Made by a program: the position numbers and the translations under genes | Shown: positions 8,197 through 16,365 of the stretch, piece after piece | Position numbering within the stretch: position 1 is the first letter of the stretch | Layout of the letters: each line of letters opens with the position of its first letter | NCBI GenBank assembly: GCA_000151295.1 | Contig: GG745330.1 | Location: forward strand, 1,432,679-1,449,911 | Source of the DNA: Allomyces macrogynus ATCC 38327 | Taxonomy: Eukaryota; Blastocladiomycota; Blastocladiomycetes; Blastocladiales; Blastocladiaceae | DNA length: 17,233 nt | Direction: 5' to 3' | Notes under the pieces: model-generated | Database searches by the model: none | Seen by the model: only the letters and a program-made list of their open reading frames with translations | What the model was told of the DNA's origin: nothing

Positions 8197-10439
8197 ATGA
8201 GCCCGCCCGCACCCAACGGCGCCGCCGCGTCGCAGCAAGGCGCGGTCCTGACCGTTGGGCCCAACCTGCACGTGCGCCGCGACGAGCTCGTGCGCCTGCT
8301 CACCGACGAGCTGCGCCGTCTCGGCTACACGTAATGCATCCTCACTGCGGCCGTTCCCTCAAAGTAAGAGCGCGCTGCTGACTCGCACCATCCGACACCT
8401 AGCCAATCCGCCGCCGAGCTCGAGCGCGAATCCAACGTGCCCTTCGAGTCGCACGACGTCGCCCAGTTCCGCTCGGCCATTCTCACCGGCCAATGGGCCG
8501 ATGCCATCAACCTACTCCCGAGCGTCGGCGTCCCACTCACGCAACCGGACGTGCCCAACGGCGCCTACGCGACGGCGTTGTTCCTGATCAAGGAACAGCA
8601 ATACCTTGAGCTGCTCGAGCAGCAAAACGTACCGGCCGCACTGACAGTCTTGCGCGAGGATCTCACGCCGCTGCAGCACGACCCGACGCGGCTGCACGAG
8701 CTCTCGAGGTTTGTTTGCTCGAATCACTCCACGTCACTTTGCTCCCACCTCACTGATTCGATACGGCCTTAGCTACCTCATGTGCGGCCCGCCCGACATG
8801 CTCCGCGCCACCGCGCAATGGACGGGCGTCGCTGGCGGGTCACGCGCGACGCTCCTGCACCGGCTGCAGACCGATGTCCTCCCCGCGTCGGCCATGGTCC
8901 GTGACGGCCGGCTCGAGACGTTGATCGCGCAGGCGCTGGCGCGGCAAGTCGCGCAGTGCACCTACCATTCGGCCGAGGCGCACGACGGGAAACCGCTCGG
9001 CTTGCTCGCCGACCACGCGTGCGAGGCGCGTGACACGGTGCCCGCCACGTGCTTGGCTACGTTCACCGACCCCGAGGACGAGGTCTGGCACTTGGCGTTC
9101 TCGCATGCGGGCGACCGGTTGGCGGCGGTCGGGCAGGATGGACGGCTGTTGATTTGGGACGTGCGGGTGCGTACTTGCACTGGGGGTTGATAGACGTGGT
9201 GATGGGTTTTTCGTTGACGACATGGATGAGCGTAGACGCGGCACTTGCTGTTCCGGCTCCACGCGCACGTGCTGGCCGCGACCTACCTCGCGTGGAGCCC
9301 CGACGACAAGTACCTCGTCTCGTGCAGTAACGATACCAAGGCGCGGATCTGGGACCCGGCGAATGGGTCCTGTGTCACGGTGCTCGATGCGCACTCGGAG
9401 TTTGTCACGGCCGCCGGGTGGCTGCCGGACAGTCGGCGCTTGATTACGGGCGGGCTCGACAAGCAGCTGTTTCTCTGGGTACGCATTCGGGTTGGAGCAT
9501 CTCGCACGTTCGTGACTGACGGATGGATGGGTGGGTAGAATGTGGACGGTACGCTTGTGCACCGGTGGAGCAACAACGCGCGCGTTTCCGACATGCAGGT
9601 CAGTGACGACGGCCGGTTTGTCGTCGTCATGTCGACCGACAAGGTGCGCGTGCATGACTTGCACACGCGCACCGAGATCAGGTCCGTGCTCTTTGTTGGA
9701 ATGGTTGCGCGCTGCCGAGTGACTGACTGCAATCACTCTCCAGCTCGCTCACCGAGGCGCACGGCATCACCTCCTTGTGCCTGTCCAAGGACGGCCGGTA
9801 CCTGCTGCTCAACCTGTCGTCGCAGGAAATCCACCTGTGGGACTTGTTCCCGACACCGACCGCCGACAACATCGACTCGTCAGGTCCGTCCATACCCGCC
9901 CCTCTTCTTCCACCACACCGCGTCTTCTCACCCTACCCCCCCTCCTCCAACCCACAGTCGCCTCGCGCATGTCCCCCTCCTCGTCCACCACCTCCCTCCC
10001 GCTCCGCTCCCCCCTGATCCCCAACGGCCACCCGTCGCCGATCCCCGCCTCTGCCTCCGCGGCCTTGTCCACGGGCATCCCCGCGCGCCCGGACCTCGCT
10101 GCCACGTACACGGGCCACAAGCAAGGGCGGTTCGTGATCCGCAGTGCGTTGGGCGGGTACGGCGAGGCGTTTATTGCGTCCGGGTCCGAGGACGCGCGCG
10201 TCTATGTCTGGCACCGCGCGTCGCGCGCATTGGTGAATGTGCTCGAAGGGCACTCGGATACGGTGAATGCGGTCGCATGGAACCCGCGCGTGCCGGGGAT
10301 GTTGGCGAGTGCGAGCGATGATCGCACGGTGCGGCTGTACGCACCGAAGATGCTGAGTGTGGAGGTGGAAGATGGAGGGAGACTGACTTTTTGGTGGACG
10401 CGTGATTCTAGGTGGGTGCCGTCGAGCGAAGACGCGTGA
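8197..10439 (+). CDS. GID7: WDR26/Gid7-like WD40 subunit of the CTLH/GID E3 ubiquitin ligase
   Basis: A scaffold/substrate-recruiting subunit of the GID (CTLH) complex, which in yeast targets gluconeogenic enzymes. Exons: 8197-8330, 8403-8708, 8773-9166, 9236-9478, 9539-9681, 9744-9883, 9958-10439; introns of 72, 64, 69, 60, 62 and 74 nt. Product about 613 aa (human WDR26 661). Seen: LisH-type helices (RRDELVRLLTDELRRLG), CTLH region (FRSAILTGQWADAINLL; FLIKEQQYLELLEQ; LREDLTPLQHDPTRLHELS), SYLMC, then WD repeats with EVWHLAFSHAGDRLAAVG, YLAWSPDDKYLVSCSND, HLWDLF, FIASGSEDARVYVWHR and VAWNPRVPGMLASASDDRTV. Start 8197 is the first ATG in frame with LisH. Unusual: a Ser/Pro-rich insertion (about residues 454-500) between WD repeats. 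The last about 25 residues are not conserved; a 55-nt intron ending at TTCTAG (10411) could give another C-terminus. Confidence 0.95.
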
Positions 10440-10816
10440 AGGTCAAGAGTCGTGGAAAGACGCGCGTGAGCGCGCGCGATTTGGTTTTGTTGGTGAGGAT
10501 CGGTCGCGTCCGTTTTGTCCAGTGTCCATACCGTTTTCTTTTGGGCAAGAATGTGCCGTGTTATTCCTGGACGTGCTTGAAACGACGCCTTTGAGAATGC
10601 ACCACTGCCGGTTCTCATCATGGCCAGCACCGAGGCCAAGCTGGACAAGTTCCGCATCATGTGTATCACGGCCGAGCAGAGAGAGGGGCGGCGAGGAGAG
10701 AGAGAAGGAGGGTGTCGAGCTCAACGGCACCAACCTGAAAGCAGAGCAAAAAGCGCCAAAAGAAATGAAGAACTCGCGCGATATTCCAACACACAACACC
10801 CCATCATCAAGAACAA
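10440..10816. other. 3' intergenic region between convergent GID7 and MDM31
   Basis: 377 bp between two stop codons. It contains a purine-rich AGAGAG stretch at about 10676-10710 and an AAAAAGCGCCAAAAGAAATG A-rich stretch near 10750. A short plus-strand reading from 10620 (MASTEAKLDKFRIMCITAEQ) has coding-like third-position GC but no visible continuation; it is not called as a gene. 3' UTRs of both genes presumably fill most of the space. Confidence 0.5.
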
Positions 10817-13201
10817 TCACCCTGCCCACGGTTCCGTCCCCTGCCTCCCCCTCACACCCGGCTCCACTCCCACCACCGCATGTGACGGCGTCGCCGCGGC
10901 CGCCTCAATCGCGCGCGCGCGCAGCGCGCCCTCGAGGAAATGCACCAAGGTCTTCGCGCCGGACACGTACTGCCACACGGCAGCCACCGCCTCGGCCGCT
11001 GTCCGTACCGACCACAGCCCGACCTTCCTGATTCGCCTTGCGCGATCCGCATCATCCAACATCGACCGGACCATCGCGCGCCCAACGGCCATGGCCAGCG
11101 CGTCAGCGAGCTGCGAGTCGTAGATGGTCCAGGCGCCGTCAAAGTTGGACAGGGGCAGCGTGATTCGGCAGGTGAGTGGGATCGCGGTACGGTGTGCGTT
11201 CATGTACCCGACGACCGGGCGCACAAGGGCGTTGGTGGTGAGGTACGGCAGGTCGCGCGAGTATAATGGGACGGACGCGCGCAGGTTGTTGAACCGCAGG
11301 TCCAGGTCCATGCAGAGCGTGCGGCCAGTGGTCGTGGTCGCAGTCGCGGTGGGGACGATGGCACAATCGGAAGCGGTTGTGGGTTCAGCGGGGGTGTCGC
11401 TCGTCGCGGCAAGGTCCGACGTGACGGGCGCCGGCTCGACGACCGGCGCCTCCTCGACCTCCTCGTCCACCTGCTCGTCGTCCTCGCCGTCGCGCTTGGT
11501 CCGCAGCGACTCGCGCACCTTGCGCAACCTCCTGCGCAGCCGGTCGGTCGGCCGTTTCGACTTGTCGTCCTCGTCCTCATCCCCACCAACGCGCTCAATC
11601 TTGCCGAGCGCCGAGGCCTTGATTTCGCCGACGAGTTGCGCGAGCAGGTCGTCGGGCTGCAACGTATACTCTTGCGGCCGGCGCGGAATATGGATCAGCG
11701 CCGTGATATCGAGCGTGCCGCCAATAATCCAGCCAAACGGGCCCGTCGTCCCGTAATTCAAGTGGTCGATGGGTACGCCGTCTACCTTGAGCCGCGTGAC
11801 GCGTCGCGGCAAGCCTACCCAATCGTCGTTCCCGGCCGTCTCGTCATCCGCCACATTCGCATCGAGGATCCCCGCGGCACTCGTCGTCGGGTCGACAAAC
11901 AAATCCGCCGGGTGCTGCGGGGTGTGCAGCGAGAACAGGCAATTATCAAACAGTCCGACGAGCGACGTCGCGCAAATGATATCGTAGAGCAGCCACTGTT
12001 TCCGCAACCGCGGCAAATCCGCATTAAACACAGATACCGAATACGGCCGGAAATTCGGGTTATACACGGTCAGGAACAAGTCCTCGACGACGACGCGCTC
12101 CATATCAAAGTCGCCCGGCTGGTGCGTGCGGCGCGGCGGGGTGGTCGCATCGTCGTCGTCCCAGAACACGTCGCGGCGGTCGATGATCCCACGGACGCCC
12201 TTGACGACCATGTCCTTGACGAGCCCCTTGCCGTCGAGCCACCGGATCAGGTCGAGCGTCACGTCGATCGACGCGATGCGCACCTCGTACTTGGTGAAGT
12301 TGTTGGCGTCGCGCGAGACGGGGCGTGGTGGGCGCGGCAGTTGCGGGCGCGTGAAGACGTCCCCTGGAGCGGGTGGAGCGATGGAGGCGGCGAGAGAGGA
12401 GGCGGTGGGCGGTTGCGGTGGGTCGGTGCCCGACGCGTAGATGACGGAAGTTGACGGTCCGCCCGATGGCTTCGACGAGGACGACGACGCACTGGCCGCA
12501 GCGGCCGCAGCCACCTCCTCGGCCTCCTCGTCCGAGTAATAGTAATAATGCGGCTCGAGCTGCGACTCGTCGAGCGCATGCATCCGGCGCACCGTCACGT
12601 TCTTGAGCGCGATTTTCCCGTCTTTCCAGTTGGGCACAATCGCCGACTCGAAAATGACGGTCGCGCCTGTCGACCGCGTCAGGTACCAGCCAACGGCACG
12701 CGCAACGAGTTCCTGGAACTGGAAACTGTTGGCGACCCAGAGAATGACCGAGACGCACGTCGTGGTCCCAACCAGTAAGAGTAACGAGTTGCCGACAAAC
12801 AGCCAGGACGCCATGGCCAGCACGTCGTCGACGGTCCAGGGGCGCGACGGGCGCTTGAACATTCCGGCGACGCGCGCGCGCAGGTAGTGGAGGTAGGTGC
12901 GCAGAGACGGGGGAGGTTGCGTCGAGGTCGCCATACCGCGCGTAAACGGGTGGAGAAGGAGCTGAGGAGAGGTGCGCAGCCTCGGCGGGAGGGACGAAGC
13001 GGTCCAGAGCGAGTACGGGCGAGCGGCAGGTGCGGTCCAGGCGGATCGCAGCGACGAGAGAGGGGTTGAAGGTGGACGTAATGGCGGGCGCGGCGGCGGC
13101 GCGATCAGGCGCGACAGGGACGGCCAGACGCCGGGGCGTATTGCGGCGGAACGCGTGCGCCATGGCGCAAGGGCAGCGGCGGCGCAGATCGCGGACCACA
13201 T
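10817..13201 (-). CDS. MDM31: MDM31-like mitochondrial inner-membrane protein (Mdm31/Mdm32 family)
   Basis: Family members sit in the mitochondrial inner membrane and are needed for normal mitochondrial shape, mtDNA inheritance and phospholipid homeostasis in yeast. One uninterrupted exon of 794 codons. Seen: an N-terminal basic, Asp/Glu-free presequence (MWSAICAAAALAPWRTRSAA...), a transmembrane span in WLFVGNSLLLLVGTTTCVSVILWVAN, then the conserved body: IVPNWKDGKIALKNV, the KGVRGIIDRRDVFWDDD motif, FRPYSVSVFNADLPRLRKQW, DIICATSLVGLFDNCLFSLH, GPFGWIIGGTLDI, and a C-terminal SNFDGAWTIYDSQL. A Glu/Asp/Arg-rich low-complexity insert lies at about 11590-11400. The frame is open up to an ATG at 13324, but the extra 41 residues look unlike a presequence, so 13201 is preferred. 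It is the only gene here without introns. Confidence 0.93.
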   Translation of the reverse strand: MWSAICAAAALAPWRTRSAAIRPGVWPSLSRLIAPPPRPPLRPPSTPLSSLRSAWTAPAARPYSLWTASSLPPRLRTSPQLLLHPFTRGMATSTQPPPSLRTYLHYLRARVAGMFKRPSRPWTVDDVLAMASWLFVGNSLLLLVGTTTCVSVILWVANSFQFQELVARAVGWYLTRSTGATVIFESAIVPNWKDGKIALKNVTVRRMHALDESQLEPHYYYYSDEEAEEVAAAAAASASSSSSKPSGGPSTSVIYASGTDPPQPPTASSLAASIAPPAPGDVFTRPQLPRPPRPVSRDANNFTKYEVRIASIDVTLDLIRWLDGKGLVKDMVVKGVRGIIDRRDVFWDDDDATTPPRRTHQPGDFDMERVVVEDLFLTVYNPNFRPYSVSVFNADLPRLRKQWLLYDIICATSLVGLFDNCLFSLHTPQHPADLFVDPTTSAAGILDANVADDETAGNDDWVGLPRRVTRLKVDGVPIDHLNYGTTGPFGWIIGGTLDITALIHIPRRPQEYTLQPDDLLAQLVGEIKASALGKIERVGGDEDEDDKSKRPTDRLRRRLRKVRESLRTKRDGEDDEQVDEEVEEAPVVEPAPVTSDLAATSDTPAEPTTASDCAIVPTATATTTTGRTLCMDLDLRFNNLRASVPLYSRDLPYLTTNALVRPVVGYMNAHRTAIPLTCRITLPLSNFDGAWTIYDSQLADALAMAVGRAMVRSMLDDADRARRIRKVGLWSVRTAAEAVAAVWQYVSGAKTLVHFLEGALRARAIEAAAATPSHAVVGVEPGVRGRQGTEPWAG

Positions 13202-13442
13202 GAACGAACGGGGCGATGGGTGCGGGCGGGCGAAAGAACAATCGGCGTGGGTCGGGTCGAGCTGTGGTTCGAAGAGCAGCTGCTGGTCGGTGATGTTGAG
13301 AGTCGAGCGAGCGGCGTGGTGCAAATTATGGCAGCGGAACGCGGAGGGTTGGTGTCGTGTTCTGCTGCAGGTTCGGGCGGTGCGTAATAATCATGGCGGC
13401 GCCCGTCGGCGTCGGTGGTGCTGCTGTGCTGTTTGTGGTGTG

Positions 13443-13469
13443 GGTGGTGGTGGTGGTGGTGGTGGTGGT
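13443..13469. repeat. (TGG)n microsatellite
   Basis: Nearly pure TGG/GTG trinucleotide units, extended by imperfect units on both sides (about 13430-13477). It lies outside the called coding regions, upstream of MDM31. Confidence 0.9.
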
Positions 13470-13514
13470 CTGTGGTTCTTGTTGGTGGCCGTGTTGAAAG
13501 AGCGCGGCTTGCTT

Positions 13515-13538
13515 CAGCAGCAGCAGCAGCAGCAGCAG
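13515..13538. repeat. (CAG)8 microsatellite
   Basis: Eight perfect CAG units followed by a broken GCAGCAGCA. Unlike the glutamine tract at the left end of the window, it lies outside any supported gene. Confidence 0.9.
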
Positions 13539-13670
13539 CGCGCAGCAGCACAATCTGCGCGGATTTCCGCTATGGCAGCGAGCTGGCAACGCAGACCACC
13601 GCGTGCTGGCCCATGGCAACCGCTCAACGTGACAACCTGTGACCACCGCGCGCCTGCCGTCGTGTGTGCG

Positions 13671-13697
13671 TGAGTCATGCCTGTGTGAGTCATGCCT
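13671..13697. promoter_or_regulatory. Tandem TGAGTCAT (AP-1/Gcn4-type) sites
   Basis: TGAGTCATGCCT occurs at 13671-13682 and again at 13686-13697, a 15-bp period. TGAGTCA is the palindromic bZIP consensus bound by Gcn4/AP-1 factors. It lies 470 bp upstream of the MDM31 start and about 140 bp beyond the LIM gene's stop codon. Binding is inference. Confidence 0.45.
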
Positions 13698-13831
13698 CCA
13701 CGCCGCAAAGGCGAACGAGGTCTGACGCGAGTTCCACACGCCCCGAGCACGACCAAGGCTAGTTGAAATAGACAGTATGGATGATTCGCACCGCGCCCTC
13801 TCCACCCTCTCCACCCTCTCCACCCGACCGA

Positions 13832-15711
13832 CTACGACATCTGCTTGAAAAACGTCTGTCGCCGCTCGGCCTTCCCGCCACCGCGCCGCCGCTGCACGTC
13901 GGCAATATGCACCTCGCAAAACGCGCGCCCTTCAAACGCAAAATAAACGTCGTTGAGCGCCACGCCGCACGCCGCGCAGCAAAAGCACCGCGGATGGAAC
14001 CGTCCCTCGACCACACACGCGCACGCGCCCTCGATTGGGTGCCCGCACCCACCACACAACGACCCGTTCGCCTCGTGGTAACACCACTTGTCGTAGGGCT
14101 CGTTGTTCAGCACGTAGAACGACTTGTCCGGGAAATTCTTGCCGCACCGCACACACCCAAAGCACTGCGGGTGGTACTTGCGCCCGAGCGCGGCCACGAC
14201 GCGCGTGTCGCGCGTAATCACGTTCTTGCACCCGCCGCACCGCGGCAGCGTTTGCAGGTAGCACGGATGGCACAGCGGGCGGCCTTGCCGTACGTGCACC
14301 GGGTTCGTGGGCGACAGCGTCGCCGACAACGGCCGCCGGCACTGCGCGCAGTCGAGGCACCGCGCGTGGTGCATGTCCGGCAGTTTCGCGTGCTCGACGA
14401 CCTGGTCGCCCGGCATGATCGACAGCCGGCACGTGCCGCACGTTGGGAAATCGGGTTCCGGGGCGGCCGCAGGGGGTGGTGGGAGCGGTGCAGGCAATGG
14501 CGGCGGCGGCTGCTGCTTGTGATGGTAGTCGTCGTCGCCTGGTTGCGCCTTTTCGAGACAATTGGCGCACGCGATGATGCGCCCGGGTTCGTGCGAGATC
14601 CACCCGTCCGACCCGTACTCGTCGTCGGCGGCAGTCTCGCCGCACTCGGCGCAGACACAGCACTTGGCATGCAGCACGTCGTCGCCAATCAAGACGATTT
14701 CCTCGCCTTTCCAAATCCGGCCTTTGCACGCGCCCGTGCACGTCAGCGACTTGGCGTCCTTGTATAGCATGATTTCGCTTAGCGGGATGGTCGACGCTGC
14801 GGACGGGGCATTGGGAACAGCGGGCGGTGGAGAGGGCGTGCGCCGGTACCGGTCGTCGGAATCGAGCCGCGTGTCGGCAAGGTGCCGCGACATGCCGTCA
14901 ATGGCCGAGTCGGTCGTCGGCGCAGCGGTGTGTTTTGGTGGGGCCGGGTCGGGCTTGGTGTCGGCGGGCGCATTGGACCCGCTAAACAGCTTGCCAACCG
15001 ACAACGAGAGAAAGTCGAGGCCCTTCTTGGCCGCACCGGCTGCACTTGAAGTGGGTGCGTTCGGAGCACCGACGTCGGACCCTTCCTGCGACGGAACACC
15101 GCCATTCGGCGTGCCATACGGGTCCTTGCTCGGCGCGCTGCGCTCGTAGCTGTCGTGCGAGTTGCCGCGCTCCTCGCGCCGACGGCCGCTGTCGTACTGG
15201 CGGGCGTTGTCGTACCGTCGGTCGTACTGGTCGGTGTGCGAGTCGTAGCGTTCGCGACCGCCGTGGTCGTCGTAGCGACGGTCGCTGCCATATCGGTCGC
15301 TGTAGCGTTCGTCTTCGTAGCGGTCATTTTGGTACCGGTCATCTTGGTACCGGTCGTCGCGTTGCCGGTCATACCGGTCATTTGGCCGGTGGTCGCGGCC
15401 ATAGTAATCGTCCTGGCCGTATCCGCCGCGGTCGTTTCTCCGGCCGCTCCCGTAATCGTCGTAGCGTGGCACGCTGGGTGGAGAGCCGTACCCGCGGCCG
15501 GAGCTCGCGGGCGGCCTTGACGCAACGGGAGCAGTTTGCTTAGGCGCTGCGACTGGAAAAGCAGCACAATTCCTCGTCGTCAGTCCCGGTCGGCCATCAG
15601 CTGGATAAGAACGGGCGATGCTGTAGACATACGGGCGCAAACGTGCGTGGTCGGGTCGTCGACGTCGCGGCCGCAGTCGCGGCACTTGAAGAGTGGGAGG
15701 CCAAGGTCCAT
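13832..15711 (-). CDS. Paxillin-like protein with four LIM domains and an Arg/Asp/Tyr repeat region
   Basis: LIM domains are zinc-binding protein-interaction modules; fungal multi-LIM proteins such as Pxl1 act in cytokinesis and actin organisation. Exon 1 15711-15633, an 80-nt intron with GTATGT and a CTGAC branch site, exon 2 15552-13832; 599 aa. Seen: an N-terminal C-x2-C...H-x-C motif (CRDCGRDVDDPTTHVC, residues 10-25), a disordered Arg/Asp/Tyr-rich repeat region (about residues 57-167), a Ser/Pro linker, then LIM modules from about residue 297: CTGACKG...HAKCCVCAEC, CGTCRLSI...HARCLDCAQC, CGGCKNVI...HPQCFGCVRC and CGGCGHPI...HPRCFCCAAC. The start at 15711 is chosen because splicing brings the zinc motif into frame; the longer open frame to 16057 reads through the intron and looks non-coding upstream. 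The closest named relative is uncertain, so no symbol is given. Confidence 0.9.
15126..15460 (-). repeat. DNA repeats encoding the Arg/Asp/Tyr-rich segment of the LIM protein
   Basis: A degenerate tandem array with 9-15 bp units built on CGGTCAT/GGTACC on the plus strand. The clearest copies are 15-bp units at 15322-15336, 15337-15351 and 15352-15366. They encode D-R-Y-Q-D/N-type units on the minus strand. The segment is rich in Tyr and Arg with acidic residues and no hydrophobics, so it should be disordered. Confidence 0.85.
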
Positions 15712-16365
15712 GGGCACGCTTGGGGGTTGCGGGGGTGGCGAGGCAGCAGGTCGATGCGAAGGGCTGAAATGGCGGCGGAGCACTGGGGCTGGCCGTGCCG
15801 TGGATGCAAACTGGTTGAAAGCCTTTTGGCGGGGAGAGAGACAGCGGGAGGTGACTGGCGCCGTCGTCGTCGCTGTCGTCGACGACGGTGCCGAACTGCC
15901 AAAGGTGGTCGGGGCCGATGAATGGTGTGCAGCAGCTGGGCGACTGGCGCGAGGCGCACGAAGTGGGCGACGAAATCGAGCGCGGCTGAGAAAAGGCGGC
16001 TTGCGCTGGCGCGTCTCGCGCGTGTCTCCCACGCAGGCTGATCCATTTCTGCCACACCCATCACGCGTCACGCTGCGTCCACCTCATCTCCACCTCACTT
16101 CGCCACAGACACTTCGCCACGACCTGGGCATCGTCCCGGCCTTCCATCCACCGCACTCGTCCCCGTCCGCCAGTTTGCACGACGACTTGCAGCAGACACG
16201 CGCAATAGACGCTCGACCCGAGCTTGCGCCGACGGGTCTGCCGGCAGTTCCAGTTTCCCCAAGTTCTGACCCACCGTCCATCGCCGTAACGAATTCCGCG
16301 TCCTTTGCACGACCTGCACCACGACCATACCGAGCCGCTCAAGCACCGTTGCCCCGCCGACAACC
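15712..16365. promoter_or_regulatory. Bidirectional promoter region between the LIM gene and the secreted HExxH protein
   Basis: 654 bp between divergent starts. A 10-bp direct repeat ACTTCGCCAC occurs at 16097-16106 and 16111-16120, and the sequence before the protease start is C-rich with CAACC directly before its ATG. Frames open across it show no recognisable protein. Part may be the LIM gene's 5' UTR. Confidence 0.45.

Larger units (their letters stand above)
13202..13831. promoter_or_regulatory. Upstream region of MDM31 with microsatellites and paired TGAGTCAT sites
   Basis: 630 bp between the LIM gene stop and the MDM31 start, both minus strand. It holds a (TGG)n tract, a (CAG)8 tract and a 15-bp direct repeat containing TGAGTCAT twice. 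The remaining open frames are microsatellite shadows. The part up to 13324 is open in frame with MDM31 and could encode an N-terminal extension, but is more likely 5' UTR. Confidence 0.5.

Noticed and set aside
2969..10439. UBE2W and GID7 as a functional E2-E3 pair
   Set aside because: They are not adjacent, and the known E2 partner of the CTLH/GID ligase is of the UBE2H/Ubc8 type. Proximity alone does not support a system.
10620..10679. Short plus-strand reading MASTEAKLDKFRIMCITAEQ in the GID7/MDM31 spacer
   Set aside because: Codon use looks coding, but it is 20 codons with no donor site after it, and its continuation is antisense to MDM31. Not enough to call a gene.
13202..13324. Extended start of MDM31 at 13324
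   Set aside because: The extra 41 residues contain acidic residues and do not resemble a presequence, whereas the ATG at 13201 begins a typical mitochondrial targeting peptide. Kept as an alternative only.
13415..13673. ORFs over the TGG and CAG microsatellites
   Set aside because: They are repeat-driven open frames (polyTrp/Gly, polyGln/Ala) without any recognisable protein segment.
15712..16057. N-terminal extension of the LIM protein to the ATG at 16057
   Set aside because: That frame reads through the GTATGT...CCAG intron and skips the zinc-finger-like exon 1; its composition is low-complexity and unlike the rest of the protein.
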